64,000 nucleotides of DNA from Vibrio sp. 10N.261.45.E2 (GCF_002875705.1 NZ_MCZZ01000159.1:1-64000), one strand, 5' to 3'; positions 1 to 9,060 are shown, counted from the stretch's first letter. Numbers and translations are program-made. Notes: generated from the sequence alone by a model not told the origin.

Positions 1-1
1 C

Positions 2-319
2 TTATCCGAACGGCATTACCCCGCAATAAACTGGCTTTACAATCTTTTCTCAGTACAAGCTGTGTCTAACATGGTAGGTGGCGCAGAGATCATTGTCGCG
101 ATTGGGTTGATCGTTGGATTTAAGAAGCCAACAATTGCCTTCTACTCAGGCATCGCAGCTGCGGCTATCTTTGTTGTGACACTCAGTTTCCTAATTACAA
201 CACCAAGCGTTTGGAAAGTATCGGATGGCATCTTAGTCACTAACTTCTTCCTAGTGAAAGACATCCTATTCTTGGCGATCGCGATTAGCGTCATCGAACG
301 TAATAAACCTCAGAAGTAA
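2..319 (+). CDS. DUF417 family inner-membrane protein (3' part)
   Basis: The reading frame is open from base 2 and ends at a TAA before 320, so the gene starts upstream of the window and only its last 105 codons are seen. The fragment has the pattern of the DUF417/YkgB (RclC) family: a W-L-Y-N-L-F-S-V-Q element, then V-G-G-A-E-I-I-V-A and about three hydrophobic helices. A possible internal GTG at 62 is not the true start, because the family similarity continues upstream of it. In E. coli the RclC member is induced by reactive chlorine, but the role of this one is unknown. Family assignment is good; function is not inferable. Confidence 0.75.
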   Translation, partial: LSERHYPAINWLYNLFSVQAVSNMVGGAEIIVAIGLIVGFKKPTIAFYSGIAAAAIFVVTLSFLITTPSVWKVSDGILVTNFFLVKDILFLAIAISVIERNKPQK

Positions 320-354
320 CCGTAAATCTAGAAGTGGCCGTAAACTTTGGAATA

Positions 355-393
355 AAAAGACTCGAAGCTGGCTAGAAGGATGCTGCCAGCTTC
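355..393 (-). terminator. Rho-independent terminator of the GNAT gene
   Basis: A perfect 9-bp stem (364-372 with 385-393) is followed on the minus strand by a T-rich tract at about 355-360. It lies just after the stop of the leftward GNAT gene. It could also act weakly on the rightward DUF417 gene. Confidence 0.6.
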
Positions 394-407
394 TGATATA
401 TAGGCTT

Positions 408-884
408 TTAGTCAGCAATACCGTCATGATTGAAGCATTGTCTCGTTACTAAGCCCCATTTATCGTCTTGGTATTGGTCTTCCACGTAGTTGCCTGAGGT
501 GTAGTCGTTAACGACCTCTCTCCAGAACTTAACAGCATGGTCTGCGCCTAATACTTGCTTGATCTCCCAGCTGCCTTTTAGATGTTCAAACAGCTCAGAG
601 ATAAACTGTTTTCCTACTTTATTTTTCCTAAAATAAGGCACCACATAGAAGTCGCAAATCTCAAACTCATTTGGCGCTTTGGTTTCAATGGCTGTTAACG
701 CAGCAGGAACACCGTCAATGTAGAGTAAATAACCCGTTACGGTATCACTAAGCGTCGGATATATTTCAAACAAGCCGTACTCGTCTGGTTTATCGCCGAT
801 TATCTTTGAAAACTCGGCCGCATAACCTTGATACAAATTCGCATATACCTGCTGATTACCACTATAGACTGTCACAATGTTCAT
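408..884 (-). CDS. GNAT-family N-acetyltransferase
   Basis: This is a 158-residue protein with GNAT fold signatures. A central strand I-C-D-F-Y-V-V-P-Y-F-R-K-N-K-V-G-K-Q-F matches motif A, the R/Q-x-x-G-x-G/K acetyl-CoA pyrophosphate loop, here in the form R-K-N-K-V-G-K. The C-terminus (W-R-E-V-V-N-D-Y) resembles motif B. Length is normal for a single GNAT domain. It is monocistronic on the minus strand and ends in a hairpin terminator. The substrate cannot be deduced. Confidence 0.75.
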   Translation of the reverse strand: MNIVTVYSGNQQVYANLYQGYAAEFSKIIGDKPDEYGLFEIYPTLSDTVTGYLLYIDGVPAALTAIETKAPNEFEICDFYVVPYFRKNKVGKQFISELFEHLKGSWEIKQVLGADHAVKFWREVVNDYTSGNYVEDQYQDDKWGLVTRQCFNHDGIAD

Positions 885-943
885 AAACTGATCTCTATAT
901 TGTTTTACTCTACAATTCGCGTGAGCTTATCTTTTTCACATCG

Positions 944-978
944 ACTATCCTATTGATTATAGTAACAAATAGGATAGT
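944..978. repeat. 11-bp perfect inverted repeat, operator-like
   Basis: The arms 944-954 and 968-978 are perfectly complementary around a 13-base spacer. The site lies 60-95 bp upstream of the GNAT start and 80 bp downstream of the 49-codon gene, both leftward. No T-run follows on either strand, so an operator or mRNA-end structure is more likely than a strong terminator. Confidence 0.4.
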
Positions 979-1055
979 TATCATAGACAATTATGACTTA
1001 AGTACTTTAAGGACAGAAAGTTGGCAATGGATCATAAATTCCATATTTCAGCGAA

Positions 1056-1205
1056 CTAGAACACTTCAACCAATACAACTGACAACAGTACCCCACAGAT
1101 AAAACTGGGGGCATGAAATGGGCGAGCTTTAGATTTTACGTACTCTTTCTGAAGTTCTTTTTGATAAGTTTTGACGGCAAGTTCTTTTACGTAGTTATTT
1201 TGCAT
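1056..1205 (-). CDS. Small 49-residue protein with a C-terminal hydrophobic helix
   Basis: The ATG at 1205 is preceded by a strong AAGGAG Shine-Dalgarno seven bases upstream. That decides the start against a longer frame opening at 1268. The peptide has a basic, Lys/Gln-rich N-terminal half (K-E-L-A-V-K-T-Y-Q-K-E-L-Q-K-E-Y) and then one hydrophobic C-terminal segment (F-I-C-G-V-L-L-S-V-V-L-V-E-V-F). It looks like a tail-anchored small membrane protein or a membrane-active peptide. I do not recognise it. The strong RBS supports translation. Confidence 0.5.
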   Translation of the reverse strand: MQNNYVKELAVKTYQKELQKEYVKSKARPFHAPSFICGVLLSVVLVEVF

Positions 1206-1299
1206 AATAAGCTCCTTCTTAATCAGTAAGAGGAGCTTAAGACTTGAAGTTAGGTTGAGGTAAAGCAAAAATTCAGATTAATTGAATTTTTTATTTTTG

Positions 1300-1656
1300 T
1301 TACTCGAGGATTACCCTGAAAACATCGTTATTCACACCGCCCACGTCCACTAACTCTCCAGTTTTCATATGAAGTGATGTGTTTAGTTGTCGAGTTGAGC
1401 GTGGCTCTTTCGTTTCTCGAATCACGAGCATATCGACCAAGTAGCCTGAGTCTTGCTTTCGTATTGAACCCGAAAAAGTCACACTTTCGACCCTATCGGC
1501 AAGGACTGAATTGAATGTTTTATCCTCTAAAACACCCGCGGGTATAGATGTATCGCCATAAAACAGCGTGATGGTTGTTGGAGCGGGTAGCAACTCTTGA
1601 TTGGACGAACACCCAATTAGAGCAAGGCACAGCAGTAAAATAGCTCGAAATTGCAT
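1300..1656 (-). CDS. Small predicted lipoprotein
   Basis: This 118-residue protein begins with a short signal peptide and the lipobox L-I-G-C, so Cys16 should be lipidated. The following residues are S-S-N, which do not give the Asp+2 inner-membrane retention signal, so an outer-membrane location is likely. The rest is beta-rich without recognisable domains. It stands alone between the small membrane protein and the RidA gene. Function unknown. Confidence 0.6.
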   Translation of the reverse strand: MQFRAILLLCLALIGCSSNQELLPAPTTITLFYGDTSIPAGVLEDKTFNSVLADRVESVTFSGSIRKQDSGYLVDMLVIRETKEPRSTRQLNTSLHMKTGELVDVGGVNNDVFRVILE

Positions 1657-1872
1657 AAACTGGTTTTCTTACATTAAGCTTCTGTTTTTCATATTAAAAC
1701 ACTTCGCATCAATAAACACCATCTGTCATGTAAGAGTTGGTTAAGAGTGAGATCTTCAGTGAGGCCTAATTGACGATATGCATCAAGCAACTAATCAGAG
1801 AATCAGCTCTAGCTCCTTGTTCAAGAGTTAGAGCCGACATTTGATCGCTATTTTTGAATTGAGTTAAATGAA

Positions 1873-3117
1873 TTAAGCAACATCTTGTGGAGGTGTGCCT
1901 TCGCAGTTAGAAACGACGGCATCAATTTGTACCAGTGCGTTCATAGGGATCTCTGAAACCCCCACCACCGTTCTTGCCGGTAAGTCAGCATCAAAGAATG
2001 TGGTATAGATTTCGTTTACCGCATCAATATCTGAAATATCCTTAAGTTGAATATTGATTTTCACCGTATCGTCCATGCTATGGTCAACACTTTCAATTAT
2101 CGATTTGATGTTCTTTAAACATTGTTCAGCTTGCTCTTTCACACCACCAGCAACTACTTTGTTTGTTTTTGGGTCTAAAGGCAATTGACCTGAAATATGA
2201 TTGTAGTGAGAGAAAGCAACGGTGTGCGAATAAGGCATAAATGGTGCATCGACAGTATTATTGGCTTCAATAACCAGTAAACGAGTGTCTTCAGGTAATT
2301 GCGGCGGTGTGCCGTCGCCATGTGAAACGGATGTATCAATTTGAATCAAAGCGCCCATTGGCAGTTCAGCGGCATTAACAATCGTTCGCGCAGGTACGTA
2401 ACTTGGGAAGAACTTAGCGCAAACTTCATTTACCTTGTCTGCATCTTCGATATTTTTAAGGTAAATCGTGGTTTTAACCACATCATTAATGACATGACCG
2501 ATACTCTCTAGAATCGTCTTAATGTTTGATAGACATTGTGCTGTTTGCTCTGTGATTCCACCTGAAACCAACTCACCTGTATTCACATCAATCGGCAATT
2601 GAGCCGAGAGATTATTGTAGTGAGAAAACGCCGCTGTTTGCGTCGATACAGTACTTTGAGGCGCATTATCCGTATTTCTTGATACCTTAACTAACGCACA
2701 TGGCTCCTGTGGGGTTGTACCTTCACCATTTGAGATAAGAGCATCCATTTGAACTAAAGCGTCACTGTTCGGTAGCGCAGCTACACCCACAACGGTACGT
2801 GTAGGAAGGCAGTTATTGAAGAAGCTTTTATAGACTTCATCAATAGCATCGATATCAGAAATATTCTTAACGAAAACGTTAATTTTCACGACATCATCCA
2901 TAACATGGTCAATGCTTTCAACAATCGCTTTAATATTATTTAAGCATTGTGTTGCTTGATCTTTAATATCACCGATGACTATCTCACCTGTTTTAGGGGC
3001 AATAGGTAATTGAGCAGAAAAGTTATTATAATGAGAAAAAGCGACCGTTTGTGTAGATACAGAATTAATTGGTGCGTTCTCAGTGTTTCTTGAAATTTTA
3101 ATGATATCGCTACTCAT
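1873..3117 (-). CDS. Triple RidA (YjgF/L-PSP) fusion protein
   Basis: The 414 residues consist of three tandem RidA/YER057c domains (about 5-133, 142-270 and 282-410) joined by short linkers. RidA proteins are normally 125-130 residues and trimeric, and deaminate enamine/imine intermediates. All three copies keep the (P/T)-(A/T)-R-T-V-V arginine (Arg105 of E. coli RidA). The acidic residue near the end of the fold (Glu120 in E. coli) is Asp in every copy (V-Q-M-D, I-Q-I-D, V-Q-I-D), and the Cys107 position is Val. The three copies could form the whole trimer in one chain, perhaps with altered activity. No signal peptide is present, so it should be cytoplasmic. Confidence 0.85.
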   Translation of the reverse strand: MSSDIIKISRNTENAPINSVSTQTVAFSHYNNFSAQLPIAPKTGEIVIGDIKDQATQCLNNIKAIVESIDHVMDDVVKINVFVKNISDIDAIDEVYKSFFNNCLPTRTVVGVAALPNSDALVQMDALISNGEGTTPQEPCALVKVSRNTDNAPQSTVSTQTAAFSHYNNLSAQLPIDVNTGELVSGGITEQTAQCLSNIKTILESIGHVINDVVKTTIYLKNIEDADKVNEVCAKFFPSYVPARTIVNAAELPMGALIQIDTSVSHGDGTPPQLPEDTRLLVIEANNTVDAPFMPYSHTVAFSHYNHISGQLPLDPKTNKVVAGGVKEQAEQCLKNIKSIIESVDHSMDDTVKINIQLKDISDIDAVNEIYTTFFDADLPARTVVGVSEIPMNALVQIDAVVSNCEGTPPQDVA

Positions 3118-3702
3118 CGGAATTATCCTTTTAATAAATTAGGTATACGTATTTATATTTCACAAATATATTCGGAAGAAAGATTAAAGTAGCGCTATGT
3201 TAAGTGAATTATTTTTAGGTAAACGTGATATCCATCAGAATCTAAGTTTACTAGAAATCAGAACGTTACAGAATAATTAGTCACAACACGACTAATTATC
3301 CGCAATAAGAGGGCGATCCTAGTAATAAGTCTCTTTATTTTCTGATATATTCAAAAATCATGAATACTCACTCTAATAGACAAATGGATAACTTTTGAAA
3401 TTTAGAAAATATTTGATAGGTTGTTCACATTAAAACTCCGTTACTAACGAAGTTAGTGAATTTATCACCTATACCCGTGCATAAACTTTTAGGCTATTTA
3501 ATTAATTATTTGCTAGTTCCAACCTCATGAAAATTACGTTAATAGTATGTATGACAATCTCACGCTAACAATCTGACAGCATCCGCAATTAGACACATTC
3601 ACTTATATATTTCAACAAGTGTCATACTAAGAATTGAGGGGCTGGAATATAGGTGAAGTGAAGACGGGCTTTAGACATAATGGTGTTTGATGAACTTTTA
3701 AC
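3118..3702. other. Long AT-rich intergenic region with two dyads
   Basis: These 585 bases lack a convincing gene. The region holds a perfect 10-bp inverted repeat at 3273-3299 (listed separately) and a shorter ACTAAC/GTTAGT dyad at 3443-3457. It presumably contains the promoter of the leftward RidA fusion; I could not assign a -35/-10 pair securely. Confidence 0.4.
3273..3299. repeat. 10-bp perfect inverted repeat upstream of the RidA fusion
   Basis: Arms 3273-3282 and 3290-3299 are exact complements around a 7-base loop. The site is about 155-180 bp upstream of the RidA start. It is a candidate regulator site; no flanking T-run suggests a terminator. Confidence 0.4.
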
Positions 3703-4053
3703 TCAGAGAAATTGCAGAACAAAGCAAGTAATGAATGCGGGTAAACCAGCGATGAACAACACCAAGCCTGTTTGATAGTTCATTCGATCATGTTCTTTCT
3801 GGTCTTTATCAAAATCATGGCCTTCGACCATTTTGTAGACTTTATCTGTTACGGGATCATCAAGACGTGTCGTCTTACTATGAACGCCCCCTTCCCACAT
3901 TAGCTTTGCTAAAAGCCAAATGACAATGACCACAAAAAACAAGAAGTCGACGAGCCTTGTCGTGGCAAAGAAAGGGAAAAACTGAGAAAGCACTAAAACA
4001 ACCAATGCTGCCGTTAAGTTAATCAATGCTACTTTCTTCAATAAATCGAACAA
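3703..4053 (-). CDS. Small inner-membrane protein, unknown
   Basis: This is a 116-residue protein with hydrophobic segments near residues 8-25, 34-50 and 95-115. Between them is a charged, cytoplasmic-looking loop (D-K-D-Q-K-E-H-D-R-M). I do not recognise a family. It is preceded by an AGGAGG-like stretch on the minus strand and is probably monocistronic. The following gene is 168 bp away in the same direction. Confidence 0.55.
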   Translation of the reverse strand: MFDLLKKVALINLTAALVVLVLSQFFPFFATTRLVDFLFFVVIVIWLLAKLMWEGGVHSKTTRLDDPVTDKVYKMVEGHDFDKDQKEHDRMNYQTGLVLFIAGLPAFITCFVLQFL

Positions 4054-4221
4054 AAGACCTCCTAGATTAAATGTTTGCTTTAGTACTGCTCAAATGTCTT
4101 TGATTGGTACATCTAGAATGAAGATTTAAAAAATATATAACTTTTGGTCAATCAAAAGATACGCGTGACATTACACAACATGAAATGCCGCACGTTTTGA
4201 AACATAAATATTGAGTAAAGG

Positions 4222-5106
4222 CTAAACAGCTCTTGGGGTTGTGTTGAAGTGGCGCTTAAATTCTCGGCTGAATTGGGATGGGCTCGAGTAACCGACTCGG
4301 CGTGCAGCGTCATTAATACGCAAGCCTTCTAGTTGAATCAGCTCTTTGGCTTTGTTGAGCCTTACCTTCTTCAAATATTGAAGTGGTGATACAAAGGTGA
4401 CGTTACGAAAAGCATTGTGGAAAGCAGACACACTCATGTTAGCTTCATCTGCTAACGATTGAACGGTAATGGTTTGGTCGTACTCTTCATGCACTTTAGA
4501 CAGCGCTTTAGCGACGCGTGCATAGTGACCATCATGATGAGCCAAATCAAACAGCACTCGCCCTTCTGAACCAGTTAGTGCGCGGTAGACAATCTCCGTC
4601 ACCATGGCATCGCCCAATATATTGGCTTCAATGTCACAATGCAGCGTTTTCACCAATCGAGTAAAGCTCTCCAGCATTTGCTCTTCCATTGACGTCGACT
4701 CTAAGCCACTCGAATTCTGTTTGTGCTTGTTGCAGTAACTCTCTAGAAAGCCTTGGTCTTCGAGCTTTTTGACCAAGCTATGCAAGCGTTGAGAATCAAT
4801 ACTAATTGACAAACCAAGCAATGGTTCACCATTAACAGGCAAGGCTTCGCACTCTAACGGCATTGGCACACCTACCACAAGATAATCACCTGCAGCATAA
4901 GTCACTGGCCTTTCGCCAATGTAGATGTTCTTTTTTCCCTGTCCGAGCATGATAATACCAGACTGGTAAGTAAATGGCTGACGCTGATTCCCACCACTGC
5001 TCCTATACAACCACACGCCGCTGATTTCAGTTTCTCTGATCCCTTCGAGATCATTCCAACCTTTGTGTTCCACATAAGACTGTAATAACTGAGCGAGTGT
5101 TTTCAT
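4222..5106 (-). CDS. yqhC: AraC-family regulator, YqhC-like
   Basis: The 294-residue protein has an AraC_N-type (PF06719-like) sensor half (about 20-170, with Y-Q-S-G-I-I-M-L-G-Q-G-K-K) and a C-terminal two-helix-turn-helix AraC domain (about 195-290, ending S-P-S-Q-F-S-R-E-F-K-R-H-F). It is divergently transcribed from a YqhD-type aldehyde reductase. The same pairing occurs in E. coli, where YqhC activates yqhD in response to glyoxals and other aldehydes. The 193-bp gap between the two starts should contain its binding site. Orthology is inferred from architecture plus neighbour. Confidence 0.75.
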   Translation of the reverse strand: MKTLAQLLQSYVEHKGWNDLEGIRETEISGVWLYRSSGGNQRQPFTYQSGIIMLGQGKKNIYIGERPVTYAAGDYLVVGVPMPLECEALPVNGEPLLGLSISIDSQRLHSLVKKLEDQGFLESYCNKHKQNSSGLESTSMEEQMLESFTRLVKTLHCDIEANILGDAMVTEIVYRALTGSEGRVLFDLAHHDGHYARVAKALSKVHEEYDQTITVQSLADEANMSVSAFHNAFRNVTFVSPLQYLKKVRLNKAKELIQLEGLRINDAARRVGYSSPSQFSREFKRHFNTTPRAV

Positions 5107-5299
5107 AAGTGGCGACTTTCCATTCTAAGTGCTAAGAGTAAGTAAGCTAAAGCAAAGGAAGAATATCAATTTTGTAGAAATAGGCAATTTATTTGGAGAA
5201 ACTGCTCTTCATTGACCTAGATTACTGTACTAATATGCAAATATAGAAATTGAACAATAAACCAAAATAACAAATCTACCTTTACACAAGGAATCTCTG

Positions 5300-6448
5300 A
5301 TGCAATTTACTTACGTTAACCCTACTGTTATCCATTTCGGCCAAGGCCAAATCAATGCTATCAGCCAAGCAGTTGATACTTCAAAGAAAGTACTGGTTAT
5401 CTACGGTGGCGGTTCAATCAAGAGCAACGGTGTTTACGACCAAGTTGTCGAATCTTTGAAAGATCACTCTTGGATTGAGTTTTCTGGCGTTGAAGCAAAC
5501 CCAACCAAAGAGACGCTAGACAAAGCAGTCGCTATTGTTAAAGAACAAAACGTAGAGTTCATCATCGCTGTTGGCGGTGGCTCAGTAATCGACGGTTCTA
5601 AGTACGTTGCTGCAGCGGCTAAATACGACGGTGACGGCTGGGACATCTTAGCGGGTAAACACCAAGTAACCGAAGCGACGCCAATCGGTGCGGTGCTAAC
5701 ACTTCCTGCAACAGGCTCTGAATCTAACATGGGCGCTGTAATCACTCGTAAAGAGACTCAAGAGAAACTGGCATTCATGAACCCTGCTGTACAGCCTAAG
5801 TTTGCAGTTATGGACCCAGACGTAATGAAGTCTTTACCAGAACGCCAACTGATCAACGGCTTGGTTGATGCATGGGTTCACGTATGTGAGCAATACATCA
5901 CAATGCCAACAGACGCGATGGTTCAAGACGGTTACGCAGAAACATTACTTAAGAACCTACTTGTATTGGGCAAACAATACGATGAGCGTGATAACGATGC
6001 ATGGCGTGCAAACCTAATGTGGACAGCAAACCAAGCGCTTAACGGCTTGATTGGCACAGGTGTTCCTCAAGATTGGGCAACACACATGATTGGCCACGAA
6101 TTCACTGCACTATGGCATGTGGATCACGCACGTTCACTTGCGATTGTTCAACCTTCACTACTTCGCAACCAAATCGAAGCGAAACGTGGCAAGCTAGAGC
6201 AAATGGGTCGTAACGTATTTGGCCTAGAAGCAGGTGCTGATTTAGCTGAACGCACAATCGCTGCTATCGAAGCGTTCTACCACAGCCTAGACGTGGCAAC
6301 TATGTTCGACGGCTACGAAACAGACAAAGCAACTGCGATTAACAATGTTGTCGCTCAACTTGAATCACACGGCTACCTACAACTTGGCGAGAACCAAGCA
6401 ATCACGCCAGACAAAACACGTGAGATTCTAGAGTCAGCAATCCACTAA
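5300..6448 (+). CDS. yqhD: NADPH-dependent iron-containing alcohol dehydrogenase, YqhD family
   Basis: The 382-residue protein has the Fe-ADH nucleotide-binding loop Y-G-G-G-S-I-K and the second glycine-rich motif V-G-G-G-S-V-I-D-G-S-K. Metal ligands appear as D-A-W-V-H and G-H-E-F-T-A-L-W-H-V-D-H, matching the Asp-His-His-His set of YqhD. YqhD-type enzymes reduce short and toxic aldehydes (methylglyoxal, glyoxal, lipid-peroxidation products) with NADPH in the cytoplasm. An AAGGAA RBS sits ahead of the ATG. It faces the AraC regulator upstream and a strong terminator follows. Confidence 0.88.
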   Translation: MQFTYVNPTVIHFGQGQINAISQAVDTSKKVLVIYGGGSIKSNGVYDQVVESLKDHSWIEFSGVEANPTKETLDKAVAIVKEQNVEFIIAVGGGSVIDGSKYVAAAAKYDGDGWDILAGKHQVTEATPIGAVLTLPATGSESNMGAVITRKETQEKLAFMNPAVQPKFAVMDPDVMKSLPERQLINGLVDAWVHVCEQYITMPTDAMVQDGYAETLLKNLLVLGKQYDERDNDAWRANLMWTANQALNGLIGTGVPQDWATHMIGHEFTALWHVDHARSLAIVQPSLLRNQIEAKRGKLEQMGRNVFGLEAGADLAERTIAAIEAFYHSLDVATMFDGYETDKATAINNVVAQLESHGYLQLGENQAITPDKTREILESAIH

Positions 6449-6541
6449 GATTCTCTAAAGTACAGAGAAAACAAAGGTAGTGGTCATGTAAAAACGAATT
6501 TTACATCTGACTGAACCCATTACTTTTTTCTTTCGTACAAC

Positions 6542-6576
6542 AAAAGCAGCGTTCATTTTTGGACGCTGCTTTTTAA
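6542..6576 (+). terminator. Rho-independent terminator of yqhD
   Basis: A GC-rich stem (6542-6554 with 6561-6573, including a G-U pair) with a six-base loop is followed by a T-run. It lies 95 bp after the yqhD stop and before the transporter operon. Confidence 0.75.
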
Positions 6577-6673
6577 TTTGCCCTACAAGATGCTATTAAA
6601 TTCTCATAAGTCCCTAATTTTATGTGCAATCATATTTCTATATTGTTAAGGTAAACCTGTCTCTTTACTAGGT

Positions 6674-7420
6674 ATGAACAACGATTTGAACAATCTCAAG
6701 GAAATGGTTAAGTTTAAGTCACTTAACAAGTGGTATGGTGATTTTCATGCCCTAAAGGATATCGATTTAAATATTGAACAAGGGGAGATAGTGGTGATTT
6801 GCGGGCCGTCTGGTTCGGGTAAATCAACCTTGATCCGTTGTATCAATCAGCTAGAACCTTTCGAAAGTGGTGAGCTTTCTGTGCTAGAACAAGTGCTACC
6901 GAGCAAGTTCAACACACCGGGACAAGTTGGAATGGTGTTTCAGCACTTTCATTTATTCCCACATCTTACCGTGCTTGAGAACCTAACTCTTTCTCCTATA
7001 CGCACGCTGAAAAAAAGCAAACAAGAAGCCGAGAAGGTAGCAATGCACTATCTCGAGCGCGTGCACATCGCAGAACAAGCCAATAAATACCCCGTGCAAC
7101 TTTCTGGGGGCCAGCAACAACGCGTGGCTATCGCCCGTTCACTGTGTATGAAGCCAGAATTACTCTTGTTTGACGAACCAACGTCAGCACTTGATCCAGA
7201 GATGATCAACGAAGTGCTTGATGTGATGGTTGAGCTGGCGAGCGAAGGCATTACGATGGTCTGTGTAACCCACGAAATGGGCTTTGCGAAACAAGTGGCC
7301 GACCGCGTTATATTCATGGATGAAGGACAGATTGTGGAATCTAATACTCCACAAGCGCTCTTTGAAAACCCTCAACATGAACGTACTCAAGCGTTCCTAA
7401 ATCAGATCCTGACTTATTAA
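6674..7420 (+). CDS. Polar amino-acid ABC transporter ATPase (GlnQ-like)
   Basis: The 248-residue ATPase contains Walker A G-P-S-G-S-G-K-S-T, the Q-loop V-F-Q-H-F-H-L-F-P-H typical of the polar amino-acid family, signature L-S-G-G-Q-Q-Q-R-V and Walker B L-L-L-F-D-E-P-T-S-A-L-D-P. The His of the switch is in V-T-H-E-M-G-F-A. It energises import by the two permeases encoded downstream. It is the first gene of a four-gene operon, and its stop overlaps the next ATG by one base. Confidence 0.88.
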   Translation: MNNDLNNLKEMVKFKSLNKWYGDFHALKDIDLNIEQGEIVVICGPSGSGKSTLIRCINQLEPFESGELSVLEQVLPSKFNTPGQVGMVFQHFHLFPHLTVLENLTLSPIRTLKKSKQEAEKVAMHYLERVHIAEQANKYPVQLSGGQQQRVAIARSLCMKPELLLFDEPTSALDPEMINEVLDVMVELASEGITMVCVTHEMGFAKQVADRVIFMDEGQIVESNTPQALFENPQHERTQAFLNQILTY

Positions 7421-8217
7421 TGTTGATTCGAATTATTAAACCCGCCCTGTCCGCTTTAGTACAAATTGTTGTGCTTGTGGCGGCTGTTGTTTGGATTCTC
7501 GATTCTGGCGCACAAACCATGGGATACAGTTGGCAATGGGAGCGCGTGCCCGACTATATTGCTTTCTATGAAGACGGTGAGTGGTGGCCTGCTGAGTTAG
7601 TTGAAGGGTTGTTGGTTACCATCAATATCTCTTTGATTTCTTTGGTCGCGACACTGTTCATTGGCTTAACAACAGCGCTACTCAGAAACTCCAATTCAGT
7701 GGTTGGGCGCACCTTAGCCACCAGCTATGTTGAGCTGATTCGTAACACGCCATTATTAGTACAAATTTACTTACTCTATTTTGTGTTTGGCCCCGTAATA
7801 GGGCTCGATCGCTTTAGCACTGCCGTTTTAGCTTTGGCACTTTTCCAAGGTGCTTACACCGCCGAAATCTTCCGAGCCGGTTTAAATGGTATTGCGAGAG
7901 GGCAATTTGAAGCAGCTCAATCTTTGGGCTTATCAAAGACCTATACTTACTGGGACGTGATTCTTCCTCAGGTAGTGCAACGTACCTTGCCGCCTTTGAC
8001 AAATGAAGTGATCTCTCTTATCAAAAACTCTTCGATTGTGAGTGTCATGGCTATCTTTGACCTAACAACCGAAGCCAGAAACATCGTTTCTGAAACCGCG
8101 ATGCCATTCGAGATTTGGTTCTCTGTGGCGATCATTTATCTTGCACTTACACTTTCACTTTCTGCCGTTGCTGCTTGGCTTGAGCATAAGCTCGGAGCTA
8201 ACTGGCGAACACAATAA
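7420..8217 (+). CDS. Polar amino-acid ABC transporter permease 1
   Basis: This 265-residue HisM/GlnP-type inner-membrane permease has an N-terminal helix and a periplasmic stretch rich in Trp (W-Q-W-E-R-V-P). The permease core contains the E-L-I-R-N-T-P-L-L-V-Q motif and the EAA-type coupling loop G-Q-F-E-A-A-Q-S-L-G. It is translationally coupled to the ATPase gene by a shared base, and the binding-protein gene begins 12 bases downstream. Confidence 0.87.
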   Translation: MLIRIIKPALSALVQIVVLVAAVVWILDSGAQTMGYSWQWERVPDYIAFYEDGEWWPAELVEGLLVTINISLISLVATLFIGLTTALLRNSNSVVGRTLATSYVELIRNTPLLVQIYLLYFVFGPVIGLDRFSTAVLALALFQGAYTAEIFRAGLNGIARGQFEAAQSLGLSKTYTYWDVILPQVVQRTLPPLTNEVISLIKNSSIVSVMAIFDLTTEARNIVSETAMPFEIWFSVAIIYLALTLSLSAVAAWLEHKLGANWRTQ

Positions 8218-8229
8218 GGATTTATCAGC

Positions 8230-9039
8230 ATGAAGCTATTTAAAACCGCAATTACAGCCCTACTTGCGCTTGCCGTCAGTTTGCCTGCACTTGCTTCTGA
8301 AACGCCTAACCTAGACAAAATCAACGAACGTGGCTCTCTACGTGTTGGTATGTCAACATTTGTTCCTTGGGCGATGCGCAACAAACAAGGCGATCTTGTT
8401 GGCTTTGAAATCGACGTAGCAAAACGCCTTGCCGAAGATTCTGGTTGGAAAGTGGAATTTGTTCCTACGGCATGGGACGGCATCATCCCTTCTCTACTAT
8501 CGAACAAGTTTGATGTGATCATCGGTGGCATGTCTATCACAGAAGCTCGAGCTAAAAGCGTACTATTTACTGAACCTTACTCGCACTCTGGCGTTCAACT
8601 GGCTGCTAACAAAGAGTTAGCGGAAGGCTTTACTCAAATCTCTGATTTCGACTCTCGCCGTGTGAAAATTGCCGCTCGTCGTGGTGCATTCACGGTTCAA
8701 GTTGCTCGTGAAACCTTCCCTAAGGCAAAAGTTCTACAGTTCGATGACGATGCTCAAGCATTCCAAGAAGTGTTAAATGGCAACGCACACGCAGTTATCG
8801 CATCTAGCCCGAAACCAGAGCACGAAGCGATTAAAAACGCAGACACGTTATTTATCCCATTTGAAGAACGTCTATCAAAAGGCAATGAAGCGTTTGCCGT
8901 TCGCCTAGGTGAAACTGACAAAACAGAATTCTTCAACGAATGGATCAAAGCACGTACTGAAGACGGCTGGTTGAAAGAACGTTACGAATACTGGTTCTCT
9001 ACTCTAGATTGGCAAGACCAGATTGCTCAAGGTCAGTAA
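8230..9039 (+). CDS. Periplasmic amino-acid-binding protein (SBP_bac_3)
   Basis: The 269-residue protein opens with a signal peptide ending A-L-A-S-E. The mature part has the family-3 solute-binding signature: L-R-V-G-M-S near the start, G-F-E-I-D-V-A-K, and G-G-M-S-I-T-E-A-R with the Arg that usually holds the ligand carboxylate. Ligand class is polar amino acid; the exact amino acid is not evident. A strong hairpin immediately downstream may stabilise this cistron over the next. Confidence 0.87.
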   Translation: MKLFKTAITALLALAVSLPALASETPNLDKINERGSLRVGMSTFVPWAMRNKQGDLVGFEIDVAKRLAEDSGWKVEFVPTAWDGIIPSLLSNKFDVIIGGMSITEARAKSVLFTEPYSHSGVQLAANKELAEGFTQISDFDSRRVKIAARRGAFTVQVARETFPKAKVLQFDDDAQAFQEVLNGNAHAVIASSPKPEHEAIKNADTLFIPFEERLSKGNEAFAVRLGETDKTEFFNEWIKARTEDGWLKERYEYWFSTLDWQDQIAQGQ

Positions 9040-9060
9040 TCAGAATTTCTGCTAGTAAAC

